NCBI RefSeq assembly: GCF_000732605.1
Contig: NZ_JPME01000029.1
Location: 1 to 64,000 of the forward strand
Direction: 5' to 3'
From: Lacrimispora celerecrescens
Lineage (GTDB): Bacteria > Bacillota > Clostridia > Lachnospirales > Lachnospiraceae
Length of the DNA stretch: 64,000 bases
Position numbers and translations under genes: made by a program
Shown here: positions 47,657-55,515 of the stretch, in pieces
How the letters are laid out: the number at the start of each line of letters is the position of its first letter
Numbering within the stretch: the stretch's first letter is position 1
The notes under the pieces: generated by a model
What the model saw: only the letters and a program-made list of their open reading frames with translations
The model's database searches: none
Told to the model about the DNA's origin: nothing

Positions 47657-49105
47657 CTAATTTGCACTGTCAAGTGCGGATTGCATCCTGTCCTGCAGCG
47701 CCTGCAAGGTAGACGTGATATCAGCACCGTTAAATATAATCTCCTGACGTGCTTTCTGGAATTGATCCGCAAGTTCTGTTGAAACCGAACACATGGCAGG
47801 AACACCATTTTCCGGATTATTAGCTATCTCACGTTCCAGGGCATACATGGCATCTCCGTTCTTTGTAAGGCTTACGCCATCAAAAGCAGAATCTGAGCAG
47901 GGTATGGATCTCCACTGTGCGAAGTTATCTTCCTGAATCGCTGGGCTTATGCAGAATTTGATAAAGAATGCTGCAAGCTCTGCGTTACTGGAACCTTCGA
48001 CGATAGCAAATGGGTTAGCACCCAAAGTTGTGGCTTTTGCACGGCCGTAATCAGGTGCAGGAACTGCCGTTACGCCCCATTCAATTGCGTCACCGACAGT
48101 CAGTTTGATTGCATTGGCCATCCAGTTACCGCAGAAGTACATGGCTACTTTTTCGGTATAGAAAGGACAGGAAGGATCGAATACGCCTCCTGCCGAGGTA
48201 CCCCATTCCTGAATCGTGGGTGAATATTTTTCAGAATATCCTTTTATCCATTCAAAATACTTAATCATCTTATCTTCCGTAAGATTAAGCTTATTGGCTG
48301 CCGGATCATATACGTTGGTGCCGAATACAAAGGGAATGTGGAACGCGTCGCCGCTGGTGTCACCGCCGTCTCCAATCCACGGGATAAGGCCAAGCTGTTT
48401 AAAGCCGCCGTTTCCATCTGGTATTGAGAGAGCCTCCGCCCAGCTGTTAAGTTCTTCGATCGTCGTAGGCGGTGCTTCCGGGTCAAGACCCGCTTCCCTT
48501 ACCAGCTTCTTGTTGTAATATAGGAGATGCACGTTTGCATCCTGTGGGATCAGATATGTCTTGCCGTCTACCTTAATGAGGTCATCAAGGCCGTCAAAGA
48601 AGCTGCCGGGGTCGATGCCTACCTTCGGAAGCAGGTCATCAACAGCCATAAAAGCGCCTTCAACCGCAAAGGAGTATACATCAATAGGTGCGTCCGAAAT
48701 GATTAAGTCGGGAGCGTTAGTTCCCGAAGCAACCGCTGACATAAGAGCACCGTTTTTGATACCTGCGCCTTCGATTTGCTGACGGGTTACATGGATCCCC
48801 TTATCCGCATACATTTTGTTGAAGAGGTCGACCCTGCTCTGATCCCATTCACCCGATCCGCCTGTAAATGCCGACCAGTAGATGAGTTCACCGCTCAGAT
48901 CCGTTTCTTCTTTTTCGACTCCTGCAAAAACTCCTGCCGCAGAGTTCTCACTGGCCGTGGTTTCCGCCGCTGTTTCTGTCTTTGCGGTTTCGGCTGCCGC
49001 TACCGCTACCGTTGTGCCGGACTTTGCCGAACCCGAACTACATGCCGCCAGGTTTGTGACTGTCATTCCCGCAAGTACTAATGCTGCAATCCTACGTAAC
49101 TTCAT
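47657..49105 (-). CDS. Sugar ABC transporter solute-binding lipoprotein 2
   Basis: The 482-residue protein has a signal with lipobox NLAAC (Cys22), a Ser/Ala/Thr-rich linker of about 40 residues, then IYWSAFTGGSGEWDQSRVDL and LLYYNKKLVREAGLDPE of family 1 sugar-binding proteins. It is longer than the one at 37457 and not a close paralogue. It feeds the permeases at 45830 and 46713. SD GGGAGGAAG. Confidence 0.92.
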   Translation of the reverse strand: MKLRRIAALVLAGMTVTNLAACSSGSAKSGTTVAVAAAETAKTETAAETTASENSAAGVFAGVEKEETDLSGELIYWSAFTGGSGEWDQSRVDLFNKMYADKGIHVTRQQIEGAGIKNGALMSAVASGTNAPDLIISDAPIDVYSFAVEGAFMAVDDLLPKVGIDPGSFFDGLDDLIKVDGKTYLIPQDANVHLLYYNKKLVREAGLDPEAPPTTIEELNSWAEALSIPDGNGGFKQLGLIPWIGDGGDTSGDAFHIPFVFGTNVYDPAANKLNLTEDKMIKYFEWIKGYSEKYSPTIQEWGTSAGGVFDPSCPFYTEKVAMYFCGNWMANAIKLTVGDAIEWGVTAVPAPDYGRAKATTLGANPFAIVEGSSNAELAAFFIKFCISPAIQEDNFAQWRSIPCSDSAFDGVSLTKNGDAMYALEREIANNPENGVPAMCSVSTELADQFQKARQEIIFNGADITSTLQALQDRMQSALDSAN

Positions 49106-49122
49106 AATTCTTCCTCCCTTAT

Positions 49123-49575
49123 TTATAAGTTTTTGTCTTCCTTGACCTGGATATATGTACCAAACGTTTCCTTACTGTCAAATACGGTGTAGTTGCCGCC
49201 CGTATACTCGCCGTAGTGGCGAACCGGCATTCCGTTTTCTTCAAAATACCGGACAACCGGTTCTCTGTCTCTGGCCATAAATGCGATGTGATGTATTCCG
49301 TCTCCATTCCTGTCTAAGAAATCCTGCCATGAACTCGGCTCGCCGTCAGGTTCCGTAAGTTCCAGAACAACCTGTCCCAAATCAAATACTGCGAGTTTCG
49401 CTCTCGTATTCGTAGGCATTCCTCTAAATTTTGTGTGCGCCTCACTCTCGGGCGGAACCTCAAATATGTTGGGAACGTCTACTCCGAAGAGTTCGGCATA
49501 TGCCTTTGCAGTCTTTTCAATGTTCCTTACCACCAACGCCACCTGGCAGATGGTCTTCCCGTCCACAATCCCCAT
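49123..49575 (-). CDS. VOC-family (glyoxalase fold) protein 2
   Basis: From the ATG at 49575 (SD AGGAGGAG) the protein has 150 residues. Candidate metal ligands are Gln in CQVALVV, Glu in VVLELTEP and His in GIHHIAFMA; the last ligand position seems to be Gln/Glu in YIQVKED. It shares with VOC 1 the block EPxGEPSSWxxxLxxxGxGIHH. It is the first gene of the operon, before the binding protein, so it is likely a core catabolic enzyme. Confidence 0.82.
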   Translation of the reverse strand: MGIVDGKTICQVALVVRNIEKTAKAYAELFGVDVPNIFEVPPESEAHTKFRGMPTNTRAKLAVFDLGQVVLELTEPDGEPSSWQDFLDRNGDGIHHIAFMARDREPVVRYFEENGMPVRHYGEYTGGNYTVFDSKETFGTYIQVKEDKNL

Positions 49576-49647
49576 GAACAATCTCCTCCTTTTGTCTGTA
49601 AACATTTTATGTACAATACACCCTACAGTGTGTTACTATAGCGTTAG

Positions 49648-49668
49648 TAGCATTTACAATGCGTAAAT
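49648..49668. promoter_or_regulatory. Inverted repeat in the divergent control region
   Basis: ATTTAC and GTAAAT flank AATGC within the 236-bp gap between VOC 2 (minus) and the AraC gene (plus). The rest of the gap is AT-rich with no gene. An operator for the divergent AraC regulator is possible. Confidence 0.35.
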
Positions 49669-49811
49669 ATCGTACTTTTACCCTGTTCTTTTAGTAATTA
49701 TGTAATAATTTTCGCAAATGAACCACTGAAATATTGCGTAATATGCTGTCATTTATTGCTATAGTTAAAATGAAGTGGTAAATATTTGACATGGTTGCAG
49801 AGGAGGATACT

Positions 49812-50663
49812 ATGCTGATTAGTGAATATTATGAGAACTTAAGTTTCAGTCACGGACTCATGATGAATATTTCTTATGTGAATATTCCGACGGATTTTCC
49901 ACTGCATTGGCATACGTTTGCTGAAATTATGATTTGTTTTGAAGGGAGCTTTGAACTGGGGCTGGGACATGATATTTACCAGATGGAAAAGCTTGATGTG
50001 GCTATTTGCTACCCCGGCGTCCTTCACTCCATCAAATCTAAGGGCTGCAAAAAAGACTTTCTGATCCTTCAGTTTCCATTTGAACTTATCACGAATATGA
50101 ATGAATTCAACCGTATGACCTATCTGTTCACAGGAATGAAGATCATACGTGCTCACGAATCGAAAGAGTTAGCAATTAAGATGAAGGATATTCTTATTCA
50201 TATGAAAGATGTATATTATTCTGACCTGCCTTTTAAAGAAGTGATTTTATATACTGATTTACTGTCATTATTTACACAGTTGGGAAACTGGTGTCTTAGG
50301 GAGATGAAGGATGCGACTTTAGATTCCGGCAGCACAAAATCTATTGACCTAATTGCGGAAGCATGTCTATTTATCGCCAGGAATTGTACCGAACCTATTG
50401 AGCTGGAGACAGTGGCAAAGCATGTAGGCTTCTCCAAGTATCATTTTGCACACACATTCAAGAAGTATGTGAATATGACGTTTTTGGAATTTCTCACGAC
50501 CGAAAGGATAAAAAAGGCAGAGACTCTTCTTGCCGATCCGCACATATCAATAACCGAGATCGCTCTGCGTACAGGCTACACGAACTTCTCCACCTTCAAC
50601 CGGACCTTCAAGAGGAATAAGGGCTGTACCCCAAGCGAATTCAGAAATAAGGTTGCCAGATAG
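49812..50663 (+). CDS. AraC-family transcriptional regulator 3
   Basis: From ATG 49812 (SD GAGGAGG) the protein has 283 residues. The N-terminal cupin has DFPLHWHTFAEIMICFEGSFEL and the C-terminal HTH region has IELETVAKHVGFSKYHFAHTF and ITEIALRTGYTNFSTFNRTFKRNKGCTPSEF. It is not a close paralogue of the pair at 29659/36315. Its divergent position makes it the probable activator of the operon 42467-49575. Confidence 0.9.
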   Translation: MLISEYYENLSFSHGLMMNISYVNIPTDFPLHWHTFAEIMICFEGSFELGLGHDIYQMEKLDVAICYPGVLHSIKSKGCKKDFLILQFPFELITNMNEFNRMTYLFTGMKIIRAHESKELAIKMKDILIHMKDVYYSDLPFKEVILYTDLLSLFTQLGNWCLREMKDATLDSGSTKSIDLIAEACLFIARNCTEPIELETVAKHVGFSKYHFAHTFKKYVNMTFLEFLTTERIKKAETLLADPHISITEIALRTGYTNFSTFNRTFKRNKGCTPSEFRNKVAR

Positions 50664-50728
50664 ACTAAAAAACTATGCGGATCCCATGAATGAAAACAGG
50701 TTTGCCCAGGCAAAGAGAGAGAATTCCC

Positions 50729-50757
50729 TTGACAGCCGTTTTTAAATACGTTAAAAT
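50729..50757 (+). promoter_or_regulatory. Promoter of metK
   Basis: TTGACA (50729-50734), 17-bp spacer, TAAAAT (50752-50757), about 55 bp before the riboswitch. Confidence 0.85.
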
Positions 50758-50812
50758 GTACATGCAATAAAACAGCTTACAATTGAATAACAAATGAAAA
50801 GTACGTAATATC

Positions 50813-50941
50813 CCTTATTCAGAGTGATGGAGATACAAAGGATCTGTGAAGTCACGGCAACCCCGACCGAAAATGATGGCCTTGGCCAGAAATGAGCGGC
50901 TGGAAGGTGCCAACCTGAGCGAGAAATCGAGCAATAAGAGG
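50813..50941 (+). ncRNA. SAM-I (S-box) riboswitch
   Basis: The leader has CTTATTCAGAGTGATGGAGA at the 5' side, then GATCTGTGAAGTCACGGCAA, GGAAGGTGCCAACCTGAGC and closing AATAAGAGG that pairs with the 5' CTTATT (P1). These are the conserved S-box elements. It is followed by a terminator and metK, so high SAM should stop metK transcription. Confidence 0.95.
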
Positions 50942-50961
50942 ATTTGATATATTGTTGAATC

Positions 50962-50990
50962 AAGTCCGCGTTGCTGCGGACTTTTCTTTT
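50962..50990 (+). terminator. S-box expression-platform terminator
   Basis: AAGTCCGC and GCGGACTT around GTTGCT, then TTCTTTTTG, just upstream of metK. Confidence 0.9.
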
Positions 50991-51029
50991 TGTTATTCCC
51001 CCATGTGATATCAAGGAGGAAATGACAAC

Positions 51030-52217
51030 ATGGAAAAATTATTATTTACATCCGAGTCCGTTACAGAAGGACATCCGGATAAAATGTGTGACCAGATTTC
51101 AGATGCGATCTTAGATGAGATGTTAAAGCAGGATCCAATGAGCCGTGTGGCTTGTGAAACCTGCTGTACCACAGGTCTTGTTATGGTTATGGGAGAAATA
51201 ACGACTCATGCCTATGTAGACATTCAGAAGGTAGTAAGAGAGACCGTAAGAGAAATCGGCTATGACCGTGCAAAATACGGATTTGACTGCGATACCTGCG
51301 GCGTAATCGTTGCTTTGGACGAGCAGTCCGCTGACATTGCCTTAGGTGTTGACCGGGCTTTGGAAGCAAAGGAACACAAGATGTCTGACGAAGAGATCGA
51401 TGCCATCGGAGCAGGAGATCAGGGAATGATGTTCGGCTTTGCAAGCAATGAAACCGAGGAGTATATGCCATATCCTATCGCACTTGCTCACAAGCTGGCC
51501 CTTCGGCTTACAAAGGTACGTAAGGATGGTACCCTTACTTATCTCCGTCCTGACGGAAAGACCCAGGTAACCGTGGAATATGATGAGAATGGCACTCCTC
51601 TCCGTCTGGATGCAGTGGTTTTGTCTACTCAGCATGATGAGAACGTGAGCCAGGAGCAGATTCACGCAGATATTAAAAAGTATGTATTTGATGAAGTTCT
51701 GCCTGCTGAGCTGGTAGATGAGAAGACCAATTTCTTTATTAATCCTACCGGACGCTTTGTAATCGGCGGACCTCACGGAGACAGCGGTTTAACCGGCCGT
51801 AAAATCATCGTAGATACCTACGGCGGCTATGCACGCCACGGCGGCGGTGCATTCTCCGGTAAGGACTGCACCAAGGTAGACCGTTCCGCTGCTTATGCGG
51901 CACGTTATGTTGCAAAGAACATCGTAGCAGCAGGGCTGGCTGACAAGTGTGAGATCCAGCTTTCCTATGCCATCGGTGTGGCACATCCAACTTCCATTAT
52001 GGTGGATACCTTTGGAACCGGAAAATTAAGCAATGAAAAGCTTGTGGAGATCATCAGGGATAACTTTGACCTGCGTCCTGCAGGAATTATCAAGATGCTG
52101 GACTTACGCCGTCCGATTTACAAACAGACCGCAGCTTACGGACATTTTGGAAGAAATGACTTAGATCTGCCCTGGGAAAAGCTTGACAAGGTTTCTCTTT
52201 TAAAAGAATATTTATAA
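51030..52217 (+). CDS. metK: S-adenosylmethionine synthetase
   Basis: The 395-residue enzyme makes SAM from methionine and ATP. Motifs: [44 protein letters not shown] and GGGAFSGKD (P-loop-like). Intact and of normal length. SAM is also the co-substrate of CutD. SD AAGGAGG. Confidence 0.97.
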   Translation: MEKLLFTSESVTEGHPDKMCDQISDAILDEMLKQDPMSRVACETCCTTGLVMVMGEITTHAYVDIQKVVRETVREIGYDRAKYGFDCDTCGVIVALDEQSADIALGVDRALEAKEHKMSDEEIDAIGAGDQGMMFGFASNETEEYMPYPIALAHKLALRLTKVRKDGTLTYLRPDGKTQVTVEYDENGTPLRLDAVVLSTQHDENVSQEQIHADIKKYVFDEVLPAELVDEKTNFFINPTGRFVIGGPHGDSGLTGRKIIVDTYGGYARHGGGAFSGKDCTKVDRSAAYAARYVAKNIVAAGLADKCEIQLSYAIGVAHPTSIMVDTFGTGKLSNEKLVEIIRDNFDLRPAGIIKMLDLRRPIYKQTAAYGHFGRNDLDLPWEKLDKVSLLKEYL

Positions 52218-52231
52218 TTTATATACATTAG

Positions 52232-52283
52232 AAAGATGCCGCAAAAGCAGTTTGTTCCAAGCTGCTGAGCGGCATCTTTTTCT
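52232..52283 (+). terminator. Terminator after metK
   Basis: AAAGATGCCGC pairs with GCGGCATCTTT; an inner AGCAG/CTGCT stem continues it, then TTTTTC. Confidence 0.9.
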
Positions 52284-52383
52284 ATTTGGATCATAAAGTC
52301 AGATTGATTCCCAAGGCAATATTTCCGCTGGTTCCAAGTGGATCAGAGGAAGCATTGGGACAGGGGGCTCAGGCTTTTTAAGC

Positions 52384-52453
52384 TTTGGCACTAAAACTAG
52401 CGCCAAATCCTTGTTTCTTCCTGTTGAAATCTTAAGTTGACATTGATTATAAT
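52384..52453 (+). promoter_or_regulatory. MtlR-like operator and promoter of the EIICB-1 gene
   Basis: The inverted repeat TTTGGC...GCGCCAAA (52384-52407) resembles Firmicute MtlR boxes. Sixteen bases later comes TTGAAA (52424-52429), an 18-bp spacer and TATAAT (52448-52453). The copy at 57670-57740 has the same 16- and 18-bp spacings. The box lies upstream of -35, as expected for an activator. The segments 52284-52383 and 52454-52539 hold no gene. Confidence 0.7.
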
Positions 52454-52539
52454 AAGGCTAACGAAAGGAATTGATTGGCCAATCATACCTTACACGGATC
52501 ATGAAGTAAATACTATATAATTAAGTGAGGGTATGTTAT

Positions 52540-53925
52540 ATGAAAGAGAAGGTACAAGTATTTGGCCGCTTTTTAAGCGGTATGGTAATGCCGAATATCG
52601 GTGCATTTATTGCATGGGGACTGATTACGGCATTGTTTATTCCCACCGGCTGGTATCCCAATGAAACACTTGGTGCCCTGGTATCCCCAATGGTTTCCAT
52701 GCTGTTGCCGCTTCTCATCGCTTATACGGGCGGCACGGCAGTCTACGGACAGCGGGGCGGTGTTATCGGTGCAATCACAGCCATGGGTGTGATTGTTGGC
52801 TCCAGTATTCCTATGTTTATGGGAGCAATGATCGTAGGACCTCTCAGCGCCTGGGTGATTAAGAAGTTTGACCGCAAGATCGAGAGCAAGATCCCTGCCG
52901 GGTTTGAGATGCTGATAAACAACTTTTCTCTGGGCATCATCGGTGCGATCCTGGCGGTAATCGCCTTAAAAGGAATTGCTCCTTTTGTTGAGGTGATGAA
53001 CCGGGTGATGGAAGCCGGAGTTGGATTCTTTGTGGATCACAGACTTCTTCCGCTGGCAAGTGTTTTTATCGAACCTGCTAAGATCCTGTTCCTCAATAAT
53101 GCCATCAACCATGGAATCCTTTCTCCTATGGGAATCCAGCAAGTTGAGGAAATCGGAAAGTCCATATTCTTTCTTCTTGAAGCGAATCCGGGGCCGGGAC
53201 TTGGTGTTTTACTGGCTTACTGCCTTGCAGGAAAAGGATCAGCCAAGAGCTCTGCACCTGGCGCAATTATCATTCACTTTTTAGGCGGAATCCACGAGAT
53301 TTATTTCCCATACATACTGATGAATCCTCTTTTACTTCTGGCGGTTGTATCAGGTGGGGCCAGCGGAATCTTCGTATTCCAGCTCCTTGGTGTTGGACTT
53401 ACCTCACCCGCATCTCCTGGAAGTATCCTTGCTGTTCTTGCAATGACACCAAGAGGCGGATACTTTGGAGTTTTAGCCGGAGTTACGGTTGCAGCAGTCG
53501 TTTCCTTCTTAGTTGCCCTTCCCTTACTGCGGTTTACAGGAAAAAGCGGGGATTTAGAAGAGTCAGCGGAAAAAGTGAAACAAATGAAGCAGGAGTCTAA
53601 GGGAAATCAGACCACAGAAAAGAAAATTATGCCAGCAGGACTCGTCAAAAAGATCGTGTTTGCCTGCGATGCAGGTATGGGCTCCAGCGCTATGGGCGCT
53701 ACCATATTGAAGAAAAAGCTGGCGGCAGCAGGATTTGGAGATATTGAAGTGGTTCATTCACCCGTATCCTCCATTCCACAGGATGCCCAGATTGTGGTGA
53801 CTCATAAAGAACTGAAGGAGCGCGCAGCCCGCAGCAATCCTGAGGCGGAACTGGTTTTAATCACTAATTTTATGGCGGCACCGGAATATGATGAACTGGT
53901 GGAAACGTTAAAAAATAAACAATAA
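52540..53925 (+). CDS. mtlA: PTS mannitol-type EIICB component 1
   Basis: The 461-residue membrane permease of the mannitol PTS starts at ATG 52540 (SD GAGGG). The EIIC part has MVMPNIGAFIAWGLITALFIP, ANPGPGLGVLLAY and the substrate-binding GGIHEIYFPYIL. A Lys/Glu linker (about 345-365) leads to EIIB with the phosphorylation Cys376 in VFACDAGMGSSAMG. EIIA is encoded separately at 57775. It imports and phosphorylates mannitol or a related hexitol at C1. Confidence 0.92.
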   Translation: MKEKVQVFGRFLSGMVMPNIGAFIAWGLITALFIPTGWYPNETLGALVSPMVSMLLPLLIAYTGGTAVYGQRGGVIGAITAMGVIVGSSIPMFMGAMIVGPLSAWVIKKFDRKIESKIPAGFEMLINNFSLGIIGAILAVIALKGIAPFVEVMNRVMEAGVGFFVDHRLLPLASVFIEPAKILFLNNAINHGILSPMGIQQVEEIGKSIFFLLEANPGPGLGVLLAYCLAGKGSAKSSAPGAIIIHFLGGIHEIYFPYILMNPLLLLAVVSGGASGIFVFQLLGVGLTSPASPGSILAVLAMTPRGGYFGVLAGVTVAAVVSFLVALPLLRFTGKSGDLEESAEKVKQMKQESKGNQTTEKKIMPAGLVKKIVFACDAGMGSSAMGATILKKKLAAAGFGDIEVVHSPVSSIPQDAQIVVTHKELKERAARSNPEAELVLITNFMAAPEYDELVETLKNKQ

Positions 53926-53965
53926 AATGAAATAGATAGCCTTTCTAGTATCCGATTGTGAATCA

Positions 53966-53974
53966 TGGTATAAT
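53966..53974 (+). promoter_or_regulatory. Extended -10 promoter before EIICB-2
   Basis: TGGTATAAT is an extended -10 without a clear -35. It would give a leader of about 190 bases before the gene at 54172. Confidence 0.5.
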
Positions 53975-53998
53975 GTACACGAAAGCAATGAGCAGTGC

Positions 53999-54113
53999 GA
54001 AATAATACAGAGATAAAATTTCGTTGTGCCTGCACATAAGAAATTCTATCCCTGTATTATTTCATAGGGCGAATGCCCGTGAGCTGGTAAACCTGCGGTT
54101 TTACCAGCTCCAC
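53999..54113 (+). other. Structured leader with three successive hairpins
   Basis: Hairpin A (53999-54063) has arms of about 31 bases, GAAATAATACAG pairing with CTGTATTATTTC at its base, only a few mismatches and a tip GTGC-CT-GCAC. Hairpin B is GGGC-GAAT-GCCC (54067-54078). Hairpin C (54079-54113) pairs GAGCTGGTAAA with TTTACCAGCTC. None has a following T tract. The element could be an RNA regulator or an inserted palindromic repeat. It matches no riboswitch I recognise. Confidence 0.65.
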
Positions 54114-54171
54114 TGCGGACCCACGGTACAATATAATTTACGTATAACGGATTCAAAAGGGGATTATATAA

Positions 54172-55515
54172 ATGAAATATGCGGGGAGAATACTAAAGCA
54201 ATACAGCAGGGTAATTGCCGAGTGCATACCTTTATTCGTGACAGCGGGGCTTCTGTCAGTCTTATCGGCAGTGATATTCCAGAATAGATACCTGCCTGAA
54301 ATGTCCAATATTTTGTCTTTTCTGGTGATTCCGGTATTTATGGGATACAAAGCAGGCACGATGTGCGGCGGGGATGTCGGCGGTTTAGCCGGCACCCTTG
54401 CCGCTTCTGCTGTTGTCATGGCAGAACCTGCTTCTGCCATGATTTTATCTGCCATAGCAGGCAGCATTGCCGGTTTATTATCCAGGAAGGGGCTGGACCG
54501 GATCAAACATCGGATTCCGGCCGGGTTTGAGATGCTCTTTAGTAACCTATATATATCGGGGCTAGGTTTATTAGCCGGAGCGCTTACCCATTACATGCTG
54601 GTACCGATAGCGGCATGGCTTCTTACTTTTTTAGGAAATGGCCTATCATTTATGATTGCAAGGGGAATCATTCCTTTCATCAGCTTCGTGGTAGAGCCTT
54701 TAAAAATAATTTTCTTTAATAACTGGATCAATCATGGCTTTTTCCTTCCCTTGGGATTGGAGCAGATGAAAACACAAGGAAGCTCCATCTTATTTCTCTT
54801 AGAGACCAATCCGGGCCCGGGATTTGGAATTCTCCTTGCCTATGCCCTGGTTTACCGGAATATGAGAAAGCAAATGCTCTCCAGCCTTATTATTCAGTCC
54901 CTGGGTGGTATCCATGAGGTTTATTTTCCCTATGTGCTGTCAGATATTCGATTATTGGGAGCTGCCATAACAGGCAGTATTGCGGGAAATTACTGCTTCA
55001 TGGTCACCGGAAGCGGTCTTCTGGGCCCGGCTTCTCCCGGAAGTATCATTACAATCATGATTATGGCAGACAAAAAACATTGGCTGGGAATTCTTACGGG
55101 AATCTTTGTCTCTGCCGGAGTGACTTGTCTTCTCTCCTGCCTGATTATGTCCGGAAAGAAACAAAAAACAGTTGTTGATGAAGAAATACTACAGAAAGAT
55201 GAAGGGATGCCAATGAAGAAAATGGAACATGCCAAAATCTATTTTGTTTGCGATGTTGGTTTGGGTTCCAGTGCCATGGCCAGCGCGTTGTTTAAGAAAA
55301 GACTGAAACTGGAAGGCTTAACAGATGTCCAGGTGTTTCACGTATCGGCTGACCGCATTCCGCCTGACGCGGATGCGATTGTTTGTCAAAAGGATTTTGC
55401 CCGTTCCCTGTCAGGAATTGATAAACCATGCTTTACAGTCAATAATCTTACGGATATGTCTGGCTATAAGGAACTCCTGAACTGGTTAATGGGAGGTGGA
55501 GAAAATGGCAAGTAA
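54172..55515 (+). CDS. PTS mannitol-type EIICB component 2 (divergent)
   Basis: The 447-residue protein is clearly homologous to the one at 52540: TNPGPGFGILLAYAL, LGGIHEVYFPYVLS and EIIB Cys in YFVCDVGLGSSAMAS are all kept. The N-terminal 60 residues differ strongly (VIAECIPLFVTAGLLSVLSA instead of the PNIGAFIAWG motif). It may transport another hexitol or ketose, or act as a sensor for MtlR, whose gene overlaps its end by 11 bp. Substrate is unknown. Confidence 0.85.
   Translation: MKYAGRILKQYSRVIAECIPLFVTAGLLSVLSAVIFQNRYLPEMSNILSFLVIPVFMGYKAGTMCGGDVGGLAGTLAASAVVMAEPASAMILSAIAGSIAGLLSRKGLDRIKHRIPAGFEMLFSNLYISGLGLLAGALTHYMLVPIAAWLLTFLGNGLSFMIARGIIPFISFVVEPLKIIFFNNWINHGFFLPLGLEQMKTQGSSILFLLETNPGPGFGILLAYALVYRNMRKQMLSSLIIQSLGGIHEVYFPYVLSDIRLLGAAITGSIAGNYCFMVTGSGLLGPASPGSIITIMIMADKKHWLGILTGIFVSAGVTCLLSCLIMSGKKQKTVVDEEILQKDEGMPMKKMEHAKIYFVCDVGLGSSAMASALFKKRLKLEGLTDVQVFHVSADRIPPDADAIVCQKDFARSLSGIDKPCFTVNNLTDMSGYKELLNWLMGGGENGK

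Noticed and set aside
42467-49575. C-glycoside deglycosidase (dgp/dfg-type) operon
   Set aside because: Gfo/Idh and TIM-barrel genes fit, but I see no typical deglycosidase beta-subunit gene; the small proteins are VOC fold.
52437-52453. TTGACA directly followed by TATAAT upstream of EIICB-1
   Set aside because: The spacer is only 5 bp, so these cannot be paired -35 and -10 boxes; TTGAAA at 52424 with an 18-bp spacer uses the same -10 properly.
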